The notes under the pieces were generated by a model. The model was not told the origin of the DNA. It saw only the letters and a program-made list of their open reading frames with translations, and made no database searches. This document shows, in pieces, positions 41,900 to 50,305 of a DNA stretch of 64,000 nucleotides. Origin of the DNA: Cellulomonas xylanilytica (lineage in GTDB: Bacteria; Actinomycetota; Actinomycetes; Actinomycetales; Cellulomonadaceae); assembly GCF_007989805.1 (NCBI RefSeq), contig NZ_BJUB01000001.1, positions 310,001-374,000 on the forward strand, written 5' to 3'. Every line of letters begins with the position of its first letter. The first letter of the stretch is position 1. The position numbers and the translations under genes are program-made.

Positions 41900-41905
41900 T
41901 ACTGT
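41900..41905 (+). promoter_or_regulatory. -10 element for a leaderless galE-like transcript
   Basis: TACTGT, 7 nt, then GTGACC, the epimerase start. There is no ribosome-binding site in the gap. This is the third such layout in the window. Confidence 0.55.
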
Positions 41906-41912
41906 CCAGCCC

Positions 41913-42884
41913 GTGACCGTGCTCGTGACCGGGGGAGCCGGCTACATCGGTGCCCACGTGGTCCGTCTGCTGCAGTCCGCGGGTCGCGAGGTGCTCGTCG
42001 CCGACGACCTCAGCACCGGCTCCGCCGACCGGGTCCCCGGTGCCACGCTGGTCCGGCTGGACCTGGCGGACCCGTCCAGCGTCGTCCCGCTCACCGACGC
42101 GTGCCGCGCGCACGGCGTCACCGCGGTGATCCACCTGGCGGCGCGCAAGCGGGTCGACGAGTCGGTGGCCCGACCGCTGTGGTACCTGACGCAGAACGTG
42201 GGCGGGCTGGCCAACGTCCTGCGCGGGGTCCGCGCCGCCGACGTGAGCACGATGATCTTCTCGTCGTCGGCCGCCGTGTACGGGTCCTGCGGCGGAGCGC
42301 CGGTGAGCGAGGACGACGCCACGCGGCCCGTGAACCCGTACGGGCGCAGCAAGCTGGCCGGGGAGATGCTGGTCCGGGACGTCGTCCGGTCGAGCGACCT
42401 GCGCGCGGTGTCGTTGCGCTACTTCAACGTCGCCGGCGCCGGCTGGCCGGAGCTCGGGGACACCGGCGTGACGAACCTCGTCACCCAGACGCTCGACCGC
42501 CTGACCCGTGGCGAACGACCCGAGGTGTACGGCACCGACTACGCGACGCCGGACGGCAGCGGGGTGCGCGACTACCTGCACGTCGTGGACCTGGCCCAGG
42601 CGCATCTCGCCGTGCTGGACCGGCTCGAGGCCGGCCACCTGCCGCGGGACGTCTACAACGTCGGGACGGGGCACGGCGCGTCCGTGCTCGAGGTGCTGGC
42701 GCTGCTGGGCCGGGTCAGCGGCCTGGACGCCGCACCCGAGATCGGACCGCGCCGCGCGGGTGACCCGGCGTCGGTCGTCGCGGCCGTGGACCGTATCCGC
42801 GCCGAGGTCGGCTGGCGGGCCCGGCACGGCGTGCCCGAGGTGCTGTCCAGCGCCTGGGCGGCCTGGAGCGCTGCACACCCCTAG
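41913..42884 (+). CDS. galE: UDP-glucose 4-epimerase-like NAD-dependent epimerase
   Basis: A 323-residue extended SDR. The NAD motif is VTGGAGYIGAHVV (about 5-17), the Ser/Tyr/Lys triad is in IFSSSAAVYG and NPYGRSKLAGE (Tyr 143, Lys 147), and RYFNVAGA and RDYLHVVDLAQAH are GalE marks. It would interconvert UDP-Glc and UDP-Gal (or N-acetyl forms) for surface glycans. It is a stand-alone gene but close to the glycan operon starting at 43863. Its TAG stop shares CTAG with the DMT transporter gene. Confidence 0.88.
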   Translation: MTVLVTGGAGYIGAHVVRLLQSAGREVLVADDLSTGSADRVPGATLVRLDLADPSSVVPLTDACRAHGVTAVIHLAARKRVDESVARPLWYLTQNVGGLANVLRGVRAADVSTMIFSSSAAVYGSCGGAPVSEDDATRPVNPYGRSKLAGEMLVRDVVRSSDLRAVSLRYFNVAGAGWPELGDTGVTNLVTQTLDRLTRGERPEVYGTDYATPDGSGVRDYLHVVDLAQAHLAVLDRLEAGHLPRDVYNVGTGHGASVLEVLALLGRVSGLDAAPEIGPRRAGDPASVVAAVDRIRAEVGWRARHGVPEVLSSAWAAWSAAHP

Positions 42885-43753
42885 GCGTGCGCGGCCCTCG
42901 GGTCCGACGAGCCGAGCTCGGCCTGGGCCGACGGCGGTGACCCGAACCGTGCCACGACGAGCGCGCCCGCCAGGACGAGCGCGAAGGCGGCGACGGACGC
43001 TGCTCCCGCTCCGGCGGCCGGGCGGTCGCCGGCCAGCAGGATGCCCAGGCCGGCGCCGACGACGGTCTCCGTGCCGACCATGAGGGCGGTCACCGCCACC
43101 ACCCCGGCGCGGCGCAGCGCCAGCGCGGAGACGGCCAGCCCGAGCCCGCCGCACAGGCCGGCGCACCAGGCCACGGGATCGGTGAGCACGCGCACGGGGT
43201 CGGAGACGTCGACCGTGTGCGCGCCGAGCGCGAGCACCCCGAACGCGGCGCCCGCCAGGGTGGCCAGGAGGAGGCCGCGCCAGGGCGTGGGCGGGCCGAG
43301 CGCGAGGGTGGCGGCCAGCGCCGCGATCGTCACCGTCGCGCCCACCACGACCCACGGCGTGCCCGCCGCCGGCGTGATCGTGGTCTGCGGTGCCACGGCG
43401 AGCGCGAGCACGACGAGCCCGACGGCGATGCTGCCGAGCCCCAGCCAGTCCGTCCAGCGCAGCCGGGCGCCGAGCACGACCACGGACAGGACCGCGGCGA
43501 CGGCGAGGCTGGACGCGCGACCCGCCTGCACGGCGAACACGGGCAGCGTCCGGAGCGCGACGAACGACAGCGCGAAGCCGAGCGCGACCAGGCCGAGCGC
43601 GAGCAGGTAGAGAGGGCTGCGGGCGAGGCCGCCGACCAGGGCGGCGTCGAGCCGCACGTCCGCGGGGAGCCGTCGTGCGGCGACGGCCTGGAGCACGATC
43701 GCGGTGCCCGAGCAGAGCGCTGCCACCCCGACGCACACGAGCGCGAGCCCCAC
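42881..43753 (-). CDS. DMT-superfamily (EamA-like) membrane transporter
   Basis: A 290-residue protein with about ten hydrophobic helices in two repeats (LALVCVGVAALCSGTAIVLQ first; GVVAVTALMVGTETVVGAGL in the second). The short loops and small size are of the drug/metabolite transporter type. The substrate is unknown. GTG 43753 is the start since nothing upstream fits. It converges on galE with a shared CTAG and is divergent from the mannosyltransferase gene. Confidence 0.8.
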   Translation of the reverse strand: MGLALVCVGVAALCSGTAIVLQAVAARRLPADVRLDAALVGGLARSPLYLLALGLVALGFALSFVALRTLPVFAVQAGRASSLAVAAVLSVVVLGARLRWTDWLGLGSIAVGLVVLALAVAPQTTITPAAGTPWVVVGATVTIAALAATLALGPPTPWRGLLLATLAGAAFGVLALGAHTVDVSDPVRVLTDPVAWCAGLCGGLGLAVSALALRRAGVVAVTALMVGTETVVGAGLGILLAGDRPAAGAGAASVAAFALVLAGALVVARFGSPPSAQAELGSSDPRAAHA

Positions 43754-43813
43754 CGCCGACCCCCTGTCGTCCCGTCACGCGTGCCGGTCGCACGCGACGT
43801 GCCCGAGGCACCC

Positions 43814-43819
43814 TATGCT
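43814..43819 (+). promoter_or_regulatory. Possible -10 element for the glycan operon
   Basis: TATGCT would start transcription near 43826. A ribosome site AAGGAG follows at 43852-43857, 5 nt before the GTG at 43863. The -35 is not clear. Confidence 0.35.
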
Positions 43820-43862
43820 CCACGCTGACGTCGTGGGGCAGGATCCATCGCAAGGAGCACAG

Positions 43863-45161
43863 GTGCGCGGCGCGCAGGGCGAGGTCACGGACGGCGCGGT
43901 CCGCTCGGTGCCGACCAACGGGCCCCTGCGGTGGCCGGTCGTCGCCGTGGCGTTCGTCGCCGTGTCGGCTGCACTCTCGACGTTGCTGGCACTGACGAAC
44001 GTCTACCGGGACGGGCCCCTGCCCGCGCCCTTCCTGCAGGGTCCGGGCTGGCTGGACGGGTGGTTCCAGGGCGACTCCGCCTGGTACTGGTCCATCGCCA
44101 GCACCGGGTACTCCTACGTGCCCGGGTCGCAGTCGTCGATCGCCTTCTTCCCGGTGTACCCGCTGGGCGTGCGCGGTCTGGGCGGCGTCCTGGACGACGT
44201 CCAGCTGGCGGGCTCGCTGCTCGGCGTGCTGGCGGGGCTCGCGGCGGTGCTCCTCTTCGCCCGCTGGGTGTGGACGCGGCTGCCGCGTCGGTCGGCCGTG
44301 CTCGCCATCGCGGTCCTGCTGGTCTACCCGTACTCGTTCTTCCTCTACGGCGCCATGTATGCCGACTCGCTGTTCCTGCTCTGCGCGATCAGCGCGTTCG
44401 TCCTGCTCGAGCGGCGCTGGTACCTCGCCGCGGGCCTGGTCGGGGCCCTGGCGACCGCCGGGCGGCCGGTCGGGATCGCCGTCGCCGTCGGGCTCGTCGT
44501 GCGCACGCTCGAGATGCTCGCGGAGTCCCGCCGCGCGTCGGCCGCCGCCCGCACCGAGGCCACCGAGGCCAGCGAGGGCACCGAGGGTGCTGGACCAGCC
44601 GACGCCGCGGTCGCGACCGTCGGGTGGCGTGACCTGGTCTCCGCGGTCCGGGACGTGCGTCTGCGTCACCTCGGTGTGCTCACCGCGGTGCTCGGCATCG
44701 TCGCGTGGTGCGTCTACCTCGGGCTGGCGTTCGGGCACCCGCTCGCGTGGATCGAGGTCGAGGCGGCGCCCGGCTGGAACCAGGGTGTGGGCCCGAAGAC
44801 GTGGTTCAAGCTCGTGTACGCCGGCACCCTCATCAAGGGCCCGTACGACGTCGCCGCCATCCTCACGCTGCAGGCGCTGGCGTGCCTGTGCGCGGTGCTC
44901 CTGCTGCGCCGCGTCTGGCGGCTCTTCGGGTGGGGCTACCTCGCGTTCGCGGCGGTCGTGCTCCTCATCCCGCTGGTCGGCACCAAGGACTTCATGGGCA
45001 CCGGGCGCTACGTGCTCGTCGCCTTCCCGGTGGTCGCCGCGGCCGGTGACTTCCTCGCCGGGGTCCGGCACCGCTGGGTCCGCGTCGCCGTGCTGTGCGT
45101 GTGCGCGGCGCTGCTGTTCTTCCTCACCTACCTCTACGGCAGATCGGTACCGGTCTCGTGA
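43863..45161 (+). CDS. PIG-V-like mannosyltransferase (GT-C fold membrane enzyme)
   Basis: A 432-residue polytopic enzyme. PIG-V features are DSAWYWSIASTGYSY after the first helix, IAFFPVYPLGVRGLGG, and YPYSFFLYGAMYADSLFLL followed by ATAGRPVGIAVAV. Such GT-C enzymes use polyprenyl-phosphate-mannose (or another lipid-linked sugar) on the outer face of the membrane. A 40-residue Ala/Glu/Thr-rich loop (about 225-260) is predicted cytoplasmic. GTG 43863 is preferred to the earlier ATG 43821 for its AAGGAG. The gene is coupled by GTGA overlap to a DPM-like GT2, which could make its donor. Confidence 0.85.
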   Translation: MRGAQGEVTDGAVRSVPTNGPLRWPVVAVAFVAVSAALSTLLALTNVYRDGPLPAPFLQGPGWLDGWFQGDSAWYWSIASTGYSYVPGSQSSIAFFPVYPLGVRGLGGVLDDVQLAGSLLGVLAGLAAVLLFARWVWTRLPRRSAVLAIAVLLVYPYSFFLYGAMYADSLFLLCAISAFVLLERRWYLAAGLVGALATAGRPVGIAVAVGLVVRTLEMLAESRRASAAARTEATEASEGTEGAGPADAAVATVGWRDLVSAVRDVRLRHLGVLTAVLGIVAWCVYLGLAFGHPLAWIEVEAAPGWNQGVGPKTWFKLVYAGTLIKGPYDVAAILTLQALACLCAVLLLRRVWRLFGWGYLAFAAVVLLIPLVGTKDFMGTGRYVLVAFPVVAAAGDFLAGVRHRWVRVAVLCVCAALLFFLTYLYGRSVPVS

Positions 45162-45934
45162 CGGTCGTCCCCCACGCACCCGAGCCCTTCGAGAAGCTCT
45201 CGATCTTCTTCCCGATGTGGAACGAGGAGCAGTACATCCACCGCGCCGTCGGCGCCGCCCGCACCGTGTGCGACGACCTCGTGGCGGAGGGTCGGATCCT
45301 CGACTACGAGCTCATCGTGGTCGACGACGCCTCGACCGACGCGACCCCTGAGCTCGCCGACGCGATGGCGGCCGCGGACCCGCACGTCCGCGTCGTGCAC
45401 CACGACGTCAACCGCAAGCTCGGCGGCTCCCTGAAGACGGGGTTCGCGGCGGCGACCGGTGACGTGGTCCTCTACACCGACGCCGACCTGCCGTTCGAGA
45501 TGACGGAGGTGGCCCGCGCGCTGCGCGTGCTGCAGATGTACGAGGTCGACCTGGTCAGCGCCTACCGCCTCGACCGCACGGGCGAGGGGCCGCGGCGCGC
45601 GATCTACTCGTTCTTCTACAACGGGATGGTCCAGCTCGCGTTCGGCACCCGGATCCGGGACATCAACTTCGCCTTCAAGCTGTGCCGGCGCCGCGTCCTG
45701 GACCACGTCACGCTCAAGAGCGAGGGCTCGTTCATCGACGCCGAGCTCGTGATCCGGGCGCAGCGGTCGGGGTTCCAGATCCTGCAGATCGGCGTCGACT
45801 ACTTCCCCCGCACCCGAGGCGTCTCGACGCTGTCCTCGTTCGGTGTCATCCGGACGATGGTGGGGGAGATGCTCCGGCTGCGCAGCGAGCTCAAGCACGT
45901 CGTCCCGGTGGCCGGGTCGTCGGTCCCGTCGTGA
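45158..45934 (+). CDS. Family 2 glycosyltransferase, polyprenol-phosphate sugar synthase-like
   Basis: A 258-residue soluble GT-A enzyme: FFPMWNEEQYIHRAVG at the start, LIVVDDASTD (nucleotide site), the DxD in VLYTDADLPFEM, and an acceptor loop ending DINFAFKLCRRRVLDH. It resembles DPM1/Ppm-type synthases that charge polyprenyl phosphate. It lacks the C-terminal membrane helices of GtrB/ArnC. GTGA overlaps link it to the membrane transferase before and the deacetylase after, so donor synthesis for the PIG-V-like enzyme is a reasonable inference. Confidence 0.87.
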   Translation: MTVVPHAPEPFEKLSIFFPMWNEEQYIHRAVGAARTVCDDLVAEGRILDYELIVVDDASTDATPELADAMAAADPHVRVVHHDVNRKLGGSLKTGFAAATGDVVLYTDADLPFEMTEVARALRVLQMYEVDLVSAYRLDRTGEGPRRAIYSFFYNGMVQLAFGTRIRDINFAFKLCRRRVLDHVTLKSEGSFIDAELVIRAQRSGFQILQIGVDYFPRTRGVSTLSSFGVIRTMVGEMLRLRSELKHVVPVAGSSVPS

Positions 45935-46779
45935 CGCGGCTGCTCATCGTCACGGCCGACGACCTCGGGCTGACCCGTGGCGTCAACGCGGCGGTGCGGC
46001 GGGCCCACGAGGCCGGCATCGTGACGGCGACGTCGCTGCTCGCCGTCGGCCGCGAGTTCGACGACGCGGCGGCGATGCTGCGCGACCTGCCGACCCTCGA
46101 GCTGGGCGCGCACCTCGCCCTCGTCGGGGAGGACCCGCCGCTGCTGTCGGCGCGGGAGATCCCGACGCTCGTCGACGCCCGGGGTGCGCTCCCGCTGAGC
46201 TACCGCACGGTCGTCCGGCGCGGCCTCGCAGGTCGCCTCGACCCCGACGACGTGCGCCGCGAGCTCCATGCCCAGCTGGAGCGCGTCCTCGGCGTCGGGG
46301 TGCCGGTCACGCACGTCGACACCCACCAGCACACCCACCTGTGGCCGACGGTCGCGAGGGTCGTCGCCGAGCTGGCGCGGGAGGCCGGGGTGCCCGCCGT
46401 CCGGCTGCCCGGCAGCCACTCCCACGCGCCCGTCGGGCTGGGCGTCCGGCTCCTGTCCCGCCGCACGCGGTCGGCGCTGCGGACGGCCGGGCGCGCCACG
46501 ACGCAGGACTACGCGGGTCTCGACGAGGCCGGCCACCTGGACGCCGAGCGGTTCCGCACGACGCTGCAGGCCGCGGCACGCCGTGGGGCGCGGACCCTCG
46601 AGATCAACACCCACCCGGCGCAGGCCGGGGACGCCGACCTGCGCCGGTTCACGTGGGACTACCAGTGGGCCGACGAGCTGGCCATGCTGCTCGACCCGAC
46701 GGTGCGCGACGAGATCGCCGCCGCCGGCTACACCCTGAGCGGGTTCGCCGCTCTGACCACCACGGACGGTGCCGCATGA
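45931..46779 (+). CDS. ChbG/YdjC-family carbohydrate deacetylase
   Basis: A 282-residue TIM-barrel-like deacetylase. The metal site is formed by IVTADDLGLTRGVN (Asp 10, Asp 11) and by His residues of VTHVDTHQHTHLWP. Later EINTHPAQAGD supports the assignment. ChbG removes an acetyl group from N-acetylated oligosaccharides. In this operon it probably deacetylates a lipid-linked or nascent glycan, like other YdjC proteins beside glycosyltransferases. GTGA and ATGA overlaps join it to its neighbours. Confidence 0.87.
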   Translation: MTRLLIVTADDLGLTRGVNAAVRRAHEAGIVTATSLLAVGREFDDAAAMLRDLPTLELGAHLALVGEDPPLLSAREIPTLVDARGALPLSYRTVVRRGLAGRLDPDDVRRELHAQLERVLGVGVPVTHVDTHQHTHLWPTVARVVAELAREAGVPAVRLPGSHSHAPVGLGVRLLSRRTRSALRTAGRATTQDYAGLDEAGHLDAERFRTTLQAAARRGARTLEINTHPAQAGDADLRRFTWDYQWADELAMLLDPTVRDEIAAAGYTLSGFAALTTTDGAA

Positions 46780-47459
46780 CGACGACCACGCGCCGCCGCC
46801 CCGACGCCGCGGGCCGCGCAGCCCTCGACCTGTACCGGTCTGCGCCCTGGGGCGTGCGGGCGCACGTGGCGGTCCGCTGGTTCAGCGCCCCGTTCCCCGC
46901 GATCGCCGCCGCCCTGCCCGCGGGTGGCCGGGTGCTGGAGATCGGCTGCGGCCACGGGCTGTTCAGCGCCTACGCCGCGCTGCTCGACCCGACGCGCCAG
47001 GTCCTCGGCGTGGACATCGACGCCGACAAGATCGCCGCCGCGCAGGTCGCCGCTCGCGCGGTCGAGCACCTTGAGCTCCGCGAGGCACCGGACGGCGCCG
47101 TGCCCGACGGGCCCTGGGACGTCGTCGTGTTCGTCGACATCCTCTACCTGCTGCCCGCCGACGAGCAGCGTCGCCTGCTCACCGAGGCCGTCCGGGCGCT
47201 GGCTCCGGGCGGACGCGTGGTGGTCAAGGAGATGGGCACCCGGCCGCGGTGGAAGGTGCGCTGGAACACGCTGCAGGAGACGTTGTCGGTCAAGATCCTG
47301 CGCATCACCGAGGGCTCCTCGTTCGACTTCGTCGACCCGGGCACCATGGGCGGCTGGCTGACGGAGCTCGGGCTCGAGGTCGAGCTGCGCCGGCTGGACG
47401 CCCGCCGGGTGCACCCGCACCACCTGCTCGTCGCCCGGCGCGCGGACGCGACCGCCTGA
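46776..47459 (+). CDS. Class I SAM-dependent methyltransferase
   Basis: A 227-residue methyltransferase: motif I RVLEIGCGHGLFSAYAAL (about 52-69), the acidic ribose-binding residue in VLGVDIDADKI, and post-motif DVVVFVDILYLLP. No membrane part is seen. It is last in the four-gene glycan operon. The substrate is probably the sugar or lipid being built, but nothing in the sequence fixes this. It ends 3 bp from the convergent zinc-ribbon/discoidin gene. Confidence 0.85.
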   Translation: MTTTTRRRPDAAGRAALDLYRSAPWGVRAHVAVRWFSAPFPAIAAALPAGGRVLEIGCGHGLFSAYAALLDPTRQVLGVDIDADKIAAAQVAARAVEHLELREAPDGAVPDGPWDVVVFVDILYLLPADEQRRLLTEAVRALAPGGRVVVKEMGTRPRWKVRWNTLQETLSVKILRITEGSSFDFVDPGTMGGWLTELGLEVELRRLDARRVHPHHLLVARRADATA

Positions 47460-47462
47460 CGA

Positions 47463-49268
47463 CTACGGCGCGGGGACGTCGAGCCCCGGTGCACCGCGCT
47501 GCTGGAGCAGGACCTCGTTGAACGCGACGTGCCGCACCTCGGGCGGGTCCGGGGTCTCGTGGACGCTCACGACGACGACGCGGACCTGCGCGACGTCGGT
47601 GGCGTCGAGGTCGAACGCCTGCAGGTCCGGCGAGTCTGTCAGGTCGAACGTCTGGCACTGGTCCGCGCCGTCGCCCCAGCTGACGTCCACCCGGTGCGGC
47701 AGCTCCTGCGTCGCGCGGTCCGGGCTCGACTCGGGCATGCCGGCGCTGAACGCGATCCGGTCCACGGTCGTCGGCCCCGGCAGGGTCAGGACCAGCGCGT
47801 CCGTGCCGCCCGGTCGCCGGCACGTCGGTCCGGCGTCCGTCGGTGGGGTCCAGACGCCGGCCCAGGCACGGCCCGTCGTCCCGTCGACCGCGAACGACGG
47901 GTCGAACCCGGGTTCGGGTGGGGTCGCCGGGTCGGTCGTGGCCGTCACGCCGTCGATCGTGCTGTACCCGCGCGGATCGAGGGCGGTCACCTGCTCGACC
48001 ACCTGCTTCTCGATCTGCGCGGTGCTGGGCAGGACGAACACCGCGGTGATGCCGAGGGCGGCCAGCAGGGCGGTGACCTCGGCGAGGTGCACCTGTGCGG
48101 ACCGGGCCTGGTCGTAGCGGACGCGGACCCCGTTGTTCGCGGCCCGCATCCGGCGCCAGAACCCCCGACCACGGCGGAAGCCGCCGAGCCACCGCCGGTA
48201 CCAGGGCTCGCGCGGCGGCTCCGGGTCGACGTCGGGGGTCGCCGTGCGCACCAGGGTGGCGCCGCACCGGCAGAAGCGGCGCGACACCGCGATCGCGCGT
48301 CCGCACGCCGGGCACCGGGTCGCGTCCTCGAAGCTCTGCCAGGCATCGGCCGGTGCGGGCTGGTCGGGTGGCGCCGTCCGGTCGTCCGCCGTGCCCGCGT
48401 ACGCGCCGACGTCCGACGGGAGCACCGCGTCGAACGCGTTCGGCGGGGCGGGGGTGCCGGTGGGGTGGTCCGGGTCGGTCGGAGCCCGCGGTGCGATCCG
48501 CGCCTCGCCTGCGGCGACGCGCACCCCGATCGTGCGCTCCGGTGCCTCCCGGGCGGGCGTCCGCTCGGGAGGTCGCGTCGACGTCTCGGAGGGGGTCAGG
48601 ACGACGGGGACCGGTCGCACGGTGGTCGGCGGGCGGCGGACCGGCGGCGCCGGGTCGGGCGCCGCGGCGGCGTCCGGTGCGGTCGTGGCGGCATGGGTGG
48701 TCGCCGCCGCCGGTGCGGAGGGCGGCACGCCGGGCGCCGGGCGACCGGGCGTCGACGCCGCCGGCCCCGGCGGTGGGACGACGGGGGCGGCACGACCGGG
48801 CGGCGGCGCGGTGCTCGTCGGCGGCGGGGCGACGGGGACGGCTCGACCGGCCGGCGGGGCAGCGGGCACCGGCGGTGGGACGGCGGGTGCGGGACGACCC
48901 GACGGCGCGGCCGGGACGGCGACCGGCGTGATCGGCGCGCGCGATCCCGGTCCGCCCGCCGCGCGCACCGTGATCGGCGCGGGCGCCCGAGGAGCGCCAG
49001 GAGCCACAGCGGGTGCACCCGGCACCGACGGCGGGGTGGGCAGCAGTGGCTGCCGTGCGCTCGGGGGCGGGGGAGGGGACGGGGCCGCGGACGCGGGTGG
49101 TGCCGGTGGTTCCGGGGACTCGTCGGTCGGCGGGTCGGCGTCGGGGGCGAGCGCCGGTGCGGGCGCCGCGGCGGGAGCGGTCGCCGACCAGCCGAGGTAG
49201 GTCCGGCACGTCTCGCACAGCAGAGTGCCGTCGGGGTTCTCGTGGTGGCACCGGGCGCAGACGATCAT
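47463..49268 (-). CDS. eCIS-linked membrane protein: zinc ribbons, Pro-rich linker, TM helix, discoidin-like domain
   Basis: A 601-residue modular protein. An N-terminal zinc ribbon (Cys 4, 7, 18, 21: VCARCHHENPDGTLLCETC) precedes about 290 residues of Pro/Ala-rich linker. A second ribbon follows (CPACGRAIAVSRRFCRCGA, near 317-335), then a basic stretch (WLGGFRRGRGFWRRMR). A single membrane helix lies at about 393-413, and an extracytoplasmic C-terminal domain (DGVTATTDPATPPE onward) resembles the discoidin/NADase-type glycan-binding fold. The orientation (ribbons inside, sugar-binding outside) is inferred. It overlaps the pseudo-M23 gene by 4 bp. In eCIS loci it could tie the injection particle to the membrane and wall. 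Confidence 0.75.
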   Translation of the reverse strand: MIVCARCHHENPDGTLLCETCRTYLGWSATAPAAAPAPALAPDADPPTDESPEPPAPPASAAPSPPPPPSARQPLLPTPPSVPGAPAVAPGAPRAPAPITVRAAGGPGSRAPITPVAVPAAPSGRPAPAVPPPVPAAPPAGRAVPVAPPPTSTAPPPGRAAPVVPPPGPAASTPGRPAPGVPPSAPAAATTHAATTAPDAAAAPDPAPPVRRPPTTVRPVPVVLTPSETSTRPPERTPAREAPERTIGVRVAAGEARIAPRAPTDPDHPTGTPAPPNAFDAVLPSDVGAYAGTADDRTAPPDQPAPADAWQSFEDATRCPACGRAIAVSRRFCRCGATLVRTATPDVDPEPPREPWYRRWLGGFRRGRGFWRRMRAANNGVRVRYDQARSAQVHLAEVTALLAALGITAVFVLPSTAQIEKQVVEQVTALDPRGYSTIDGVTATTDPATPPEPGFDPSFAVDGTTGRAWAGVWTPPTDAGPTCRRPGGTDALVLTLPGPTTVDRIAFSAGMPESSPDRATQELPHRVDVSWGDGADQCQTFDLTDSPDLQAFDLDATDVAQVRVVVVSVHETPDPPEVRHVAFNEVLLQQRGAPGLDVPAP

Positions 49269-50092
49269 GACGCCTCCTCGACGGTCCGCAGCGACGCAGC
49301 GAGCTCCAGGTCGAGGTGGTACGGGTCGACCCCCGCAGCGGGGTCGCTGCCCAGCAGGTCCAGCTCCCCGGGGTCGGGCAGGCCGATCAGCAGCTCGACC
49401 GCGTCCACCTGGGTGCCCGCCGGGTCGATCGCCAGGACGAGCAGGGGGTCGCCGGGCGGGTCACCGGGTGACCCCGCGACGATCCCCAGCACGGCCCCCG
49501 CCACGACGGGCTCCTCGTCGTCGACCACCCACGCGACCGTGGACCCGCCCAGGAGCACGAGCGCACTGCCGTCGGGCGCACGCAGCTCGATCGCCCCCGC
49601 CGCGACCTGCGCCGGGGCCCGCCGGACCGTGCCTGCGGTCACCGCGAACACCGGGGCTGCGGGCGTCGCGAGGAGCGCAGCCATGAGCGGGTCGCTCGGG
49701 TGCGGTCGGGGAAGTGCGCCGCCCGGGACCGGCTGGAAGCGTCGGCCGACCACGACCGGGTCGACGGCCGCCGCGGTCGACCCGGTCCGGTGCGAGCCGG
49801 CGAGCAGGTCGGCCTCCGACGACCGGTCCGGCCCCGGACGGGCGCGTGAGACCGGGCGCACCTGAGCGGGCGGAGGTCCGAGGTCGCTCCGAGGCGTGGG
49901 CGACGGCCCGTCAGGGGCCGGACGGGGTGGCGGGGACGGGCGCGGCTCCGGAGCGGGGCGGGGCGGCGGGCTCGGCGCCGGACGGTCGGATCGGTGCTCC
50001 GGGTCAGCCAGGGGCGGCCGGCTCGTCGTCGCCCTCTCGCGCGGGGGGACCGGCTCGCGGATCGGCGTCGTCGGACCGGCCTGGAACTGCAC
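49265..50092 (-). CDS. eCIS accessory protein: Pro-rich N-terminus and degenerate M23/LytM-like domain
   Basis: About 275 residues. The first 95 are Pro/Arg-rich and disordered. Residues about 148-235 follow the beta-strand course of M23 peptidases: GTVRRAP, IELRAPDGSALVLLGG, VVAGAVLGIVAGSPG, then GDPLLVLAIDPAGTQVDAVE. However, the GHL and HLHF histidines that bind zinc are replaced (LLGG; LLVL). It therefore looks like a dead peptidase kept as a binding domain; this is inferred from pattern only. The start is unsure: coding-like sequence continues upstream to about 50190, but no ATG or GTG occurs in frame except GTG 50092. A G-run at 50190 region might hide a frameshift. Confidence 0.6.
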   Translation of the reverse strand: MQFQAGPTTPIREPVPPRERATTSRPPLADPEHRSDRPAPSPPPRPAPEPRPSPPPRPAPDGPSPTPRSDLGPPPAQVRPVSRARPGPDRSSEADLLAGSHRTGSTAAAVDPVVVGRRFQPVPGGALPRPHPSDPLMAALLATPAAPVFAVTAGTVRRAPAQVAAGAIELRAPDGSALVLLGGSTVAWVVDDEEPVVAGAVLGIVAGSPGDPPGDPLLVLAIDPAGTQVDAVELLIGLPDPGELDLLGSDPAAGVDPYHLDLELAASLRTVEEAS

Positions 50093-50221
50093 GTCTGCAG
50101 GCGCCAGGAGGTCCGCGAGCTCGTCGTCGAGCGCAGGGTCGGGCGCGTCGGCGGACCCGCCCCCAGGTTCCGTGACCGTACGACCCCACCCCCCGTGACA
50201 TCGGACGTCGGATTTACACCC

Positions 50222-50250
50222 TTTCGGATGAATCGCCCGACGGCTAGGGT
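50222..50250 (+). promoter_or_regulatory. Candidate promoter of the eCIS regulator gene
   Basis: TTTCGG and TAGGGT are separated by 17 bp, with transcription expected near 50257 and a leader of about 49 nt. The rest of the 213-bp divergent gap includes a G-rich stretch and possible coding sequence of the minus-strand gene. Confidence 0.35.
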
Positions 50251-50305
50251 CAGCGTACGCGACGGTCTTGCGGGGGCAGAGTGACGACGTCGAGCCAGGT
50301 GTGCT

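Noticed and set aside
40737..45179. A 1480-residue minus-strand frame covering the ligase, galE and mannosyltransferase
   Set aside because: Only 40737-41825 matches a family. The rest is antisense shadow of strongly supported plus-strand genes.
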